Below, one piece after another: positions 32,611 through 37,723 of a stretch of 37,723 nucleotides of DNA (positions are counted from its first letter, which is position 1; each line of letters opens with the position of its first letter). The position numbers and the translations under genes were made by a program. The DNA is from Sphingomonas sp. (lineage in GTDB: Bacteria > Pseudomonadota > Alphaproteobacteria > Sphingomonadales > Sphingomonadaceae): the NCBI GenBank assembly GCA_017849555.1, contig JAFIGU010000014.1, positions 1 to 37,723 on the forward strand, written 5' to 3'. A model generated the notes under the pieces. The model was given only the letters and a program-made list of their open reading frames with translations, was not told the origin of the DNA and did no database searches.

Positions 32611-32995
32611 GCTCTGGCGGGCACCGAGCGCGGCGTTCGGCTCCCAAAAGTCCGCCGGCTGCGCCACAAGCATAGCCCGATCGAGGGCATGCTCGTGGCT
32701 CATGCCAGGGTAGCGAGCCCCGCGTGCCCTCGCGCGCCGACAGGCGCGCGCGAACGCCAGCTTGCGGAGCGCGGCGCCGATCGGCGCCGTCACGCTGCAG
32801 CTCGCAAGATCAGCGGGCGGGCACGTGCAACCGGGAAACGTGCCCGCCCTGATGCGACGGCGGGAGTTATTACCGCCACATCAGCTCGAAGATTCAAAAA
32901 ATTTACAGATCGTTCGCCAAATTCCTCAACGGGCGCGCAACGATGTGCCGCAGCCTCTGGGAGTATGGATAATGCCGAATGTGTTTCCGATTTCA
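32611..32995. other. Intergenic region with tail-fibre relic and two GC hairpins
   Basis: No convincing gene. It holds the tail-fibre relic near 32614-32703, a perfect 12-bp stem GGGCGGGCACGT / ACGTGCCCGCCC (32815-32826, 32838-32849) and a 5-bp hairpin GGCGG / CCGCC (32859-32863, 32873-32877). Neither hairpin is followed by a U-tract on either strand. They lie between the Cro-like gene and the replication operon and may slow or end transcripts there. Confidence 0.5.
32614..32703 (-). pseudogene. Relic of a T7-type tail-fibre N-terminal domain
   Basis: Read on the minus strand, this stretch encodes MSHEHALDRAMLVAQ. It matches SHEQALDRAML of the prophage's own tailspike at 10 of 11 positions, preceded by RYPG where the tailspike has RFPAV. 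The DNA is clearly diverged from the tailspike gene (about 70% over 45 bases by eye), so it is not a recent copy. The similarity stops on both sides. The minus frame stays open to 32269, but most of that overlaps the plus-strand gene. Confidence 0.5.
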
Positions 32996-33262
32996 TCACG
33001 CCGCCTTGCGAGCGAGCGCTGTGCGGGCCGCATCAAGCGCCCGGCGCCACAGCGGCATGGGGTAAAAATCGTTCGGCTCGACGGCGCCGTCGGTGATGAG
33101 GAAGATGCGCTCGAGCGCATCGGCACCGGGGCGTCGGCGTCCAGTTTCCCAGTCGTACCAAACCTGCCTAACGGTGCCGACCGCTGCGGAAGCCGCATCG
33201 AGCGTCATACCTTGCCCCAGCCTCCAAGCGCGGAGCGGGTGAATGGAGACCTGCTTCACCAT
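32996..33262 (-). CDS. Cro-like helix-turn-helix regulator
   Basis: 88 residues from ATG 33262. IHPLRAWRLGQGMTLDAASA, then VGTVRQVWYDWETGRRRPGA and DALERIFLITDGAVEPNDFY is a lambda-repressor-like HTH with the W-E-(T)G-R..P signature of XRE proteins. It diverges from the CI-like gene across a short region of operators. The start is only about 10 bases from operator O1 (33273-33289), so its promoter must overlap that operator. It lacks a clear Shine-Dalgarno sequence. It is the probable lytic regulator. Confidence 0.8.
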   Translation of the reverse strand: MVKQVSIHPLRAWRLGQGMTLDAASAAVGTVRQVWYDWETGRRRPGADALERIFLITDGAVEPNDFYPMPLWRRALDAARTALARKAA

Positions 33263-33272
33263 ATCGAGACAG

Positions 33273-33328
33273 GTAAGCGATATGCTTACGCTTTGACAAG
33301 CGAAAGTAAGCGATTTAATGGCTCGCTT
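33273..33328. promoter_or_regulatory. Divergent switch region: operators O1, O2 and repressor promoter
   Basis: O1 is GTAAGC-GATAT-GCTTAC (33273-33289), a perfect 6-5-6 palindrome. A second GTAAGCGA (33306-33313) faces TCGCTT (33323-33328). Between them, on plus, TTGACA (33293-33298) with TTTAAT (33314-33319, spacer 15) makes a good promoter for the CI-like gene at 33359. The -10 box lies next to the second half-site, so occupancy there should affect repressor transcription. Confidence 0.75.
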
Positions 33329-33358
33329 GTGTCAGCGGATATCTTACAGTTTGGGCGC

Positions 33359-33694
33359 ATGGAAGACGCCCCCAACCGTATTCGCGAGCTGCGGACCGCG
33401 CAGGGCCTATCGCAGCAGGCCGTCGGCGACATGATTGGCGTCTCAAAGATGACGGTCAGCGACCTCGAGCGCGGCCGCATGGAGCTTACCGTCGAGTATA
33501 TGCGGCGCCTGGCTCGCGCGCTCGGCGCCAAACCTTCCGATTTGCTACAAACCGCGGATAATCCCGATCGCCTGTCGGATGAGGAGCGCGAACTGCTCTA
33601 TCGTTTCCGAGCGGCAGCACCCTCCCAGCGCGAACTAATTAAGCGGATTGCCGAGCCCGTCGACAATGTGTCCGACGACCGGCGCGTCGCGTAA
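33359..33694 (+). CDS. CI-like repressor (XRE family), short form
   Basis: 111 residues from ATG 33359. Residues 6-62 are a canonical HTH_3 domain: IRELRTAQGLSQQAVGDMIG, VSKMTVSDLERGRMELTVEY and LARALGAKPSDLL. The C-terminal 45 residues (LSDEERELLYRFRAAAPSQR, then ELIKRIAEP) are helical, as in short dimerising repressors. There is no S24 peptidase domain, so RecA-driven self-cleavage is not expected. It is coupled to the next gene (TAATG) and faces the Cro-like gene across the operators, which marks it as the lysogeny repressor. Confidence 0.85.
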   Translation: MEDAPNRIRELRTAQGLSQQAVGDMIGVSKMTVSDLERGRMELTVEYMRRLARALGAKPSDLLQTADNPDRLSDEERELLYRFRAAAPSQRELIKRIAEPVDNVSDDRRVA

Positions 33695-34044
33695 TGCTGA
33701 TAGTTCTCGCGATCGCTATGCAAGCAACAGCTCAGCCGCCCCGCGAAAAGCTAGATAGCGCAACCTATGCGTGGGCAGCTTGCGGCACTCGCTATGCAGC
33801 CAGATGGATGGACCAGAACGAAACTGCGTCAGACTTGGCAACGCTTGCCATCGCTCGATGCGGTGACGAGCGACGGGAAGCACGTACTGCGGTCGAAGAA
33901 TTTGCACGTAGCGAACATGCGATGACCGTCGCGGATCAGCTATTTGACCAAACTGAGAAGAGCGTCCGCCAGGTGGTCGCGACAAACGTCCTCGAGATGC
34001 GCGCCAAGGCAAAGACGCAGGTCAAACCACCTAGTAAGCGATAA
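33694..34044 (+). CDS. Small exported protein coupled to the repressor
   Basis: 116 residues. ATG 33694 overlaps the TAA of the repressor gene. The first 14 residues (MLIVLAIAMQATAQ) look like a short signal peptide with cleavage near ATA/Q. The mature part has two cysteines (ACGTRYAARW, ARCGDERREA) that could form a disulphide, and an Ala/Glu-rich helix after them. It ends KPPSKR. The stop lies inside operator O3. Being made with the repressor in the lysogen, it could act in the envelope, for example in superinfection exclusion, but no known exclusion family is recognised. Confidence 0.65.
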   Translation: MLIVLAIAMQATAQPPREKLDSATYAWAACGTRYAARWMDQNETASDLATLAIARCGDERREARTAVEEFARSEHAMTVADQLFDQTEKSVRQVVATNVLEMRAKAKTQVKPPSKR

Positions 34045-34086
34045 CCTTACATGAGTCGTTGACTTTGTAAGCGAAAAGCTTACGTT
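34034..34086 (+). promoter_or_regulatory. Early promoter with operators O3 and O4
   Basis: O3 GTAAGC-GATAA-CCTTAC (34034-34050) has one mismatch to the O1 palindrome. O4 GTAAGC-GAAAA-GCTTAC (34067-34083) is perfect. A promoter TTGACT (34059-34064) with TACGTT (34081-34086, spacer 16) is covered by O4, so a bound repressor should block it. It drives the plus-strand early operon beginning at 34118. Confidence 0.75.
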
Positions 34087-34089
34087 GCG

Positions 34090-34110
34090 CTCCGTCATCA
34101 ATTGACGGAG
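34090..34110 (+). promoter_or_regulatory. 5' leader hairpin holding the ribosome site of the early operon
   Basis: CTCCGTC (34090-34096) pairs perfectly with GACGGAG (34104-34110) over ATCAATT. The GGAG in the 3' arm is the Shine-Dalgarno sequence for ATG 34118, seven bases on. From the promoter, transcription should start at about 34093, so the hairpin would be at or near the 5' end of the transcript. Confidence 0.55.
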
Positions 34111-34117
34111 ACGCATC

Positions 34118-34501
34118 ATGTCCACTGTGGCGATCTTACCGACGCCGCTTGCGCGTGCCGCCCAGGCGAACGCCAACCCGCGCAACGTTTCGACCTGCGG
34201 CATCTTTGATGTCGCGGGCCGGCTCGGCCAGGCGCACCGCCGCCCGAATTTCATCTGCAAGACGATCGAACTGCTGATCGAGGAGCGCGGGTTTCCCCAG
34301 CCGTTCCCGTTGCTGCGCGGCGCCGTGCTCCAGGAGCGCGTCTTCGCCGACAGCCGCTGGCAACGGGCGGCCGTCGACGCCTGGTTCAACAGCCTGCTGC
34401 CGCCCGAAGCCCAGGCGCTGGATACCGCGGCTGAGGCCGTCGAGCGGAATAGCCGCCTCAACGCCAATCTTGCCTACCTGTTCGAGGACGAGGTCGCATG
34501 A
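34118..34501 (+). CDS. First early-operon protein, possible excisionase/AlpA-like DNA-binding protein
   Basis: 127 residues from ATG 34118. The core CGIFDVAGRLGQAHRRPNF, then ICKTIELLIEERGFPQPFPL and SRWQRAAVDAWFNSLLPPEA, resembles the helix-turn-helix/'GFP.P' and 'W...AVdaW' layout of AlpA-type excisionase-like proteins, though longer. It is the first gene behind the repressor-controlled promoter, where regulators and excisionases are common. The family assignment is tentative. Confidence 0.6.
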   Translation: MSTVAILPTPLARAAQANANPRNVSTCGIFDVAGRLGQAHRRPNFICKTIELLIEERGFPQPFPLLRGAVLQERVFADSRWQRAAVDAWFNSLLPPEAQALDTAAEAVERNSRLNANLAYLFEDEVA

Positions 34502-34866
34502 TCCCGCCGAAGCGCATCACGCCGGCGGAAGGCGCCCGGACAGTGATCGGGGATACGCCGTCTCGCGATATCGCGCCGGAGCGCATCGTTCTGGCCGGCG
34601 AAACCTACTGGATGGCTGGGGCCAATGGCTCCGCGGTCGTCTCGATCACCCCAAAAGGCGCGTCCGATCCGCGTGACGGATGCCCGGCGATCATGCTTTA
34701 TCGCGATCGCGAGGGCGATCGTCAGGACGGACTGGCGCTGATCCGCATCTTCACGCCGGACGAGGCCGACGAATTCGCGGATGAGTTGAAGGCGTGGGCC
34801 GCGCGGATCCGCGACACCGCAGCGGAGCGCGCTGCAGCAGCCCTCCGCAAGGCCGCGGGCAAATGA
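34498..34866 (+). CDS. Early-operon protein of unknown function
   Basis: 122 residues, overlapping its neighbours at both ends by four bases (ATGA). A beta-rich middle (RIVLAGETYWMAGANGSAVV, CPAIMLYRDREGDRQDGLAL) is followed by a long helix (DEADEFADELKAWAARIRDT) ending Ala/Lys-rich. No motif is recognised. As the second gene of the early operon it may act on host functions. Confidence 0.6.
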   Translation: MIPPKRITPAEGARTVIGDTPSRDIAPERIVLAGETYWMAGANGSAVVSITPKGASDPRDGCPAIMLYRDREGDRQDGLALIRIFTPDEADEFADELKAWAARIRDTAAERAAAALRKAAGK

Positions 34867-35081
34867 GCCGCCTGCAGATCGAAACGCCGGCGCGCGTGCT
34901 CGAGATCCTATTCCCGGTCGACCAGTCCAGCGACGAGGTCGAGCTCGGCGAGGATCCGTATGTCACCGCGGCGCGCGCGGCCGAGCGTTGGATCAGCCGC
35001 TTCGCGCTGATTTCGTCGCTGTGCCTGATCATCATGATGGTGATGCGCGTCGTCGGCGCCTGGCTGGGCGGGCGGCTCTGA
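34863..35081 (+). CDS. Small single-span membrane protein
   Basis: 72 residues from ATG 34863, overlapping the previous stop. An acidic N-terminal half (PVDQSSDEVELGEDPYVTAA) is followed by RWISRF and a transmembrane helix (about 48-68, ALISSLCLIIMMVMRVVGAW). Stop overlaps the next start. Small early membrane proteins in phages often modulate host membrane functions or superinfection; nothing specific can be said. Confidence 0.6.
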   Translation: MSRLQIETPARVLEILFPVDQSSDEVELGEDPYVTAARAAERWISRFALISSLCLIIMMVMRVVGAWLGGRL

Positions 35082-35218
35082 TGATGATCGCCGCGTTCAT
35101 CGTGGCCTATTTCATCGCCTCGTTCGCGCTGGCCTCCCTGGTCGGGTCGTTCATGCGCGTCGGCACCGATTGCGATCCGCAGTTGCCGCCCCAGGACATC
35201 GACGATGGCGCCGCCTGA
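35081..35218 (+). CDS. Very small membrane protein
   Basis: 45 residues from ATG 35081. One hydrophobic helix (MIAAFIVAYFIASFALASLV) is followed by an acidic tail ending DIDDGAA. It overlaps the gene before by one base and the one after by 14. It may pair with the preceding membrane protein. Confidence 0.5.
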   Translation: MMIAAFIVAYFIASFALASLVGSFMRVGTDCDPQLPPQDIDDGAA

Positions 35219-35417
35219 TCTCCGCCGGCGCGATGCGCGCATCGACGAGCTCCGCGGGCGGCGCGCGCTGACCGATGCCGAGCGCGAGGAGCTCCGCCTG
35301 CTCGAGCAAGCCCGCGACATGATGTGGATGCGGCTGCCCGACCGCATCGCCCGGATCCGCTCGAAGCTCGAAACCCTCACCGCCTACGCCGACGAGATCG
35401 GCCTGGGCCCTTGCTGA
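35205..35417 (+). CDS. Small helical protein of unknown function
   Basis: 70 residues from ATG 35205. Arg/Glu/Leu-rich helices (ELRGRRALTDAEREELRLLE, then RLPDRIARIRSKLETLTAYA) suggest a helical hairpin or coiled coil. The stop is 11 bases before the P-loop gene. No family recognised. Confidence 0.55.
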   Translation: MAPPDLRRRDARIDELRGRRALTDAEREELRLLEQARDMMWMRLPDRIARIRSKLETLTAYADEIGLGPC

Positions 35418-35428
35418 AGGAACTGACT

Positions 35429-35692
35429 ATGGGCGTCGTCATCTACGGTCCACCCGCGACCGGTAAGACCTTCCACAAAGATCGCTTTAAGCGCCTCTAT
35501 AACGCCCGGCGAATTGTCGACGGCAGCGGCGTCGATCACCCGATCAAGTTTCGCAATGGCGACCTGATCCTGACCAACGACCCAATCGAGTGGGCGCGGC
35601 AACGTTTCCCGGGCATGCGCCTCGTCTCCATCGGCGAAGCCCGCAAGGCGGCTGGGCTCGGGCCCGCCCCGAAGGGAGGGTTCCGTCGATGA
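35429..35692 (+). CDS. Mini P-loop protein (87 residues)
   Basis: 87 residues from ATG 35429; a longer in-frame start at 35324 would run through the previous gene. VVIYGPPATGKT has a full Walker A (GPPATGKT, residues 7-14). GDLILTNDPIEWARQRFP is a strand-turn where Walker B might be, but there is no DE pair. The rest (IKFRNG, SIGEARKAAGLG) is short. Similar mini P-loop proteins occur in other alphaproteobacterial phages; their function is unknown. It may be a nucleotide-binding partner for another phage protein. Confidence 0.65.
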   Translation: MGVVIYGPPATGKTFHKDRFKRLYNARRIVDGSGVDHPIKFRNGDLILTNDPIEWARQRFPGMRLVSIGEARKAAGLGPAPKGGFRR

Positions 35693-35961
35693 GCACCGCG
35701 CAAGACAAGCAGGAGGGGCGCGACGCTGTCGCCGCCTATATCACGAAGTACGGCCCCGATGTTTCGATGGTCGATCTGCGATCGTTTGTGCGCCGCGAAA
35801 CCAGCATCGACTTCGCGGGTCCGACACTGGCCGCCTTCCTGAAAGCCCAAGGCTACGTCCGCGAAGGAATTCGCAAGATCGATACCTGCCCGGGCAAATC
35901 GACTTTCTACGTGCCCTGCACCCCCAACAGCGCCGCTCCAACCAACGAGGTGACCCAATGA
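35689..35961 (+). CDS. Small winged-helix-like protein
   Basis: 90 residues from ATG 35689, overlapping both neighbours. VSMVDLRSFVRRETSIDFAG, then TLAAFLKAQGYVREGIRKID and STFYVP, looks like helices followed by a beta wing, as in small winged-helix proteins. No family assigned. It could be a transcription modulator of the early operon. Confidence 0.55.
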   Translation: MSTAQDKQEGRDAVAAYITKYGPDVSMVDLRSFVRRETSIDFAGPTLAAFLKAQGYVREGIRKIDTCPGKSTFYVPCTPNSAAPTNEVTQ

Positions 35962-36362
35962 CCGTTGCCACCCTCAACATGTCGTCGCGCGCACCGATCG
36001 GCGAAGCCATGACCTTCCCGGGCGCGATGGTGCTCACCGGCGTCGCGCTGCGGTCGATCATCTCCGAGCGCGTCAAGCAGGTCGACCGTCACGGTCGTAC
36101 GATCGAGCGCGATCTCGAGACGAACGCGCCGCACGACCTGCCGCTGGCAGCGGCCAGCTACCTCAACGCGGCGATCGACCAGCTCGCCGGCGAGATGAAC
36201 ATCCGCGCCGCGGATCCGGTGACCTGGCCGTGGGATCCTGCGCATTGGAAACCGGAGGATGCGCGCACGAACCTGGTCAAAGCAGCCGCGCTGATTTGGG
36301 CGGCGATCGACCGCCTGGATCATGCGCCTGGCGCCGAGCTCGAGCGGGAGATCGCAGCATGA
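35958..36362 (+). CDS. dATP/dGTP diphosphohydrolase N-terminal-like domain protein
   Basis: 134 residues. SIISERVKQVDRHGRTIERD, then LPLAAASYLNAAIDQLAG, then VTWPWDPAHWKPEDAR and NLVKAAALIWAAIDRLDHA. The pattern 'ER.rQ....G......D......LA.AA..Y......WPW....WKP...r..LVKA.ALI.AEI.RLDR' is that of the dATP/dGTP diphosphohydrolase N-terminal-like family seen in phages. The normal metal-binding residues are only partly present by eye. No PurZ-type gene is visible, so there is no sign of a Z-genome pathway here. Confidence 0.65.
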   Translation: MTVATLNMSSRAPIGEAMTFPGAMVLTGVALRSIISERVKQVDRHGRTIERDLETNAPHDLPLAAASYLNAAIDQLAGEMNIRAADPVTWPWDPAHWKPEDARTNLVKAAALIWAAIDRLDHAPGAELEREIAA

Positions 36363-37261
36363 AGCTCGCTCCCCAGCGCGGCACGCTCCCTGTGCTGCAA
36401 TATTGCCAGCCGGCGCAGCTCGCCATCGATCCGCTCTATCAGCGCCAGCTCGACCAGCGCAGCCAACAACTGATCTGGCGGATCGCCGCCGGGTGGGACT
36501 GGAACTTGTTCCAGCCGCTCGTCGTCGCCCGGCGTCCCGACGGAGAGTTGTTCGTTGTCGACGGCCAGCATCGCCTCGAGGCCGCGAAGCTGCGCGGTGA
36601 TATCCAGCAGCTGCCCTGCGTGATCTTCTCCTCGAGCGCGGCCGCGGACGAGGCGGAGGTATTCGTCAAGCTCAACCAGGAGCGGCGCCCCCTCACCGCC
36701 TTCGCGCTGTACAATGCGGCGCTGGCGACCGGCGATCCCGTCGTCACCGCACTCGCCGAAATCTTTCGCGATACCGGCTGGGCGATCGTCGGGACGGCCG
36801 ACACGAAAACGCTGAAGCCAGGCGAGCTCAATTGCGTCGGCCGGATCCGGCGCTTGCATGCACAGCATGGCGATCGGCTGACCAGGATGGTGCTGACCGT
36901 TCTTGCGCGCGCCTTTCCGGGTCAGTCGATCCAGCACCCCAGCTACATGTGCGCGGCAATCTTCAGGGTCGCGATCGAGCACAACGACGTCTCCAGTCAT
37001 CTCCTGGTCGATCTGCTCGATCGCCCCCAGGAGGCCTGGCACACCGATTTCTATCAGCGCGCCGCGGCCGATGGCTGCGGCATCGAGGCGGCCGCGATCG
37101 CCGTCCTGGGCGACGCGTATCGCGAGGCGATCGCCGAGCTCGAGAAGGAAGATCCCGATACCGAACCCCGCGAGCCCGCGAGCCCGCGAGCCCGCGAGCC
37201 CGCGAATGCGGTCGGCCTGGGCGCGTCGGCGCCGTCAACGGAAATCCACGCGGACAGCTGA
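36359..37261 (+). CDS. ParB-like nuclease-fold protein (DUF6551-like)
   Basis: 300 residues from ATG 36359. IDPLYQRQLDQRSQQLIWRI, then NLFQPLVVARRPDGELFVVD and the ParB/Srx-type motif DGQHRLEAAK (68-77). A helical middle (RPLTAFALYNAALATGDPVV) follows, with a C-terminal acidic tail. The last 35 residues include an EPASPRAREPAN stretch encoded by four copies of an 8-base repeat. ParB-like phage proteins may bind or nick DNA or modify host factors; the role is open. No stop or frameshift is seen. Confidence 0.75.
   Translation: MKLAPQRGTLPVLQYCQPAQLAIDPLYQRQLDQRSQQLIWRIAAGWDWNLFQPLVVARRPDGELFVVDGQHRLEAAKLRGDIQQLPCVIFSSSAAADEAEVFVKLNQERRPLTAFALYNAALATGDPVVTALAEIFRDTGWAIVGTADTKTLKPGELNCVGRIRRLHAQHGDRLTRMVLTVLARAFPGQSIQHPSYMCAAIFRVAIEHNDVSSHLLVDLLDRPQEAWHTDFYQRAAADGCGIEAAAIAVLGDAYREAIAELEKEDPDTEPREPASPRAREPANAVGLGASAPSTEIHADS
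37171..37202 (+). repeat. Four tandem CGAGCCCG octamers inside the ParB-like gene
   Basis: Perfect copies at 37171, 37179, 37187 and 37195, followed by a broken fifth (CGAATGCG). Eight is not a multiple of three, so gain or loss of one unit would shift the frame of the C-terminal tail of the ParB-like gene. Confidence 0.85.
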
Positions 37262-37303
37262 CCGGATCAGCACCCGCATAACCCTCAGCAAGCGGAGGAA
37301 AGC

Positions 37304-37723
37304 ATGACCTACGATTTCACCACGGTAACCGAGGTTCGGCTCGGCACGGGATCGCATTCGACCCCCAAGGACGGAATGTGCTTCATGGAGATGGTGGCCT
37401 GGTTCGCCAATGAGGAGCACAGCGACCAGCCGGCCTGCGCCTGCCCGATCCTCGGGGGCTATGGCATGCGGCTTAATGATGCGATGCCGGGCGACCTGCG
37501 CGAGGAGCTGCTTAAGCCTCTGATCCCGATGATTGCCGGCACGGCCGGGTCGTATGATGATCGGTTAAAGCGCGGCCAGTTCCTCGCGCTGTGGAGCGTC
37601 AACAAAATCCTGCCGATCGCGCTGCGCGCTATCGGGCTGGAAGATCATGCCGCGGCCTGCCAGTCCGCCCCCGACCTCTCCGCCGCCGACGCCGCCGCCT
37701 ACGCCGCCCGAGCCGCCGCCGAC
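37304..37723 (+). CDS. Ala-rich phage protein of unknown function (3' end outside window)
   Basis: At least 140 residues from ATG 37304, with GGAGGAAAGC upstream; open to the last base. DGMCFMEMVAWFANEEHSDQ, then PACACPILGGYGMRLNDAMP, is a Cys/His-containing motif of a family found in phages and some bacteria. After DRLKRGQFLALWSVNKILPI the C-terminus turns into Ala-rich pseudorepeats (SAADAAAYAARAAAD), which usually continue for many units. The function is unknown. Confidence 0.6.
   Translation, partial: MTYDFTTVTEVRLGTGSHSTPKDGMCFMEMVAWFANEEHSDQPACACPILGGYGMRLNDAMPGDLREELLKPLIPMIAGTAGSYDDRLKRGQFLALWSVNKILPIALRAIGLEDHAAACQSAPDLSAADAAAYAARAAAD

Noticed and set aside
32269..32793. Minus-strand open frame of 174 codons whose stop overlaps the HTH gene start
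   Set aside because: Most of it overlaps the plus-strand gene 32321-32610, which has a better ribosome site and motif pattern. Codon third positions of both frames coincide, so GC3 is no guide. Only its upstream part (tail-fibre relic) is kept, as a remnant. I hold this with moderate confidence.
35958..36362. Evidence for a Z-genome (2-aminoadenine) phage
   Set aside because: Only a partial family match to a diphosphohydrolase-like domain exists; no PurZ-like synthetase or DpoZ-like polymerase is in the window.
37171..37202. Short CRISPR-like array
   Set aside because: The units are 8 bases and strictly contiguous, with no spacers.

Overview
The window is the left end of a large temperate podovirus prophage in a high-GC alphaproteobacterium, most likely a sphingomonad. 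The host call rests on the first 544 bases, which encode the C-terminal barrel of a TonB-dependent receptor with the Gly/Phe/Arg-rich loop common in Sphingomonadaceae, on the GC content, and on alphaproteobacterial virion homologues such as the gene-transfer-agent spike-base family. Host DNA ends inside a tRNA-Gly(CCC) gene: its 5' half (608-647) is intact through the anticodon loop and then breaks into phage DNA. No integrase and no right attachment site are present, and the last gene runs off the end, so the element continues past position 37723.

Layout. From 746 to 27083 almost everything is on the minus strand and forms one late module. In transcription order (right to left) it holds: terminase small and large subunits, two small proteins, portal, a small HTH protein, a Bbp19-like protein, scaffold, major capsid protein, a probable structural protein, a strong rho-independent terminator, a small protein, tail adaptor and nozzle, T7 gp13/14/15/16-like internal virion proteins (one with a lytic transglycosylase and a GNAT-like domain), a T7-type tailspike, a lysis cassette (membrane protein, GH108 muramidase, second membrane protein, overlapping Rz/Rz1 spanins), a GTA-type spike-base protein and a second beta-helix adhesin. 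A single plus-strand gene (9818-10300), lower in GC and encoding a coiled-coil zinc-ribbon protein, interrupts this module like a moron. From 27084 to 28199 there is 1.1 kb without a convincing gene. It holds a direct-repeat pair next to the terminase genes, two G/C palindromes, and a cluster of AGAACC/GGTTCT repeats around a 15-bp dyad, which I read as a candidate replication origin or control locus. From 28200 to 32272 lies a minus-strand replication operon (P-loop helicase/ATPase, two small proteins, Toprim primase, small HTH protein).

The switch is at about 33.0-34.1 kb. A Cro-like HTH gene (minus) diverges from a short CI-like repressor (plus), which is translationally coupled to a small exported protein. 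The palindrome GTAAGC-N5-GCTTAC lies between the two divergent genes and again, twice, at a promoter driving a plus-strand early operon (34118 onward) of tightly overlapping small genes: unknown proteins, two tiny membrane proteins, an 87-residue P-loop protein, a dATP/dGTP diphosphohydrolase-like domain, a ParB-like protein ending in an octanucleotide repeat tract, and a partial alanine-rich protein.

Together this is a T7-architecture virion run by a lambda-style repressor switch. No single-subunit RNA polymerase or phage DNA polymerase is visible in the window. The most notable non-gene structures are the AGAACC/dyad locus, the repeated operators, the terminator just after the capsid genes (placed like T7 Tphi), and a relic of a second tail-fibre gene beside the switch.
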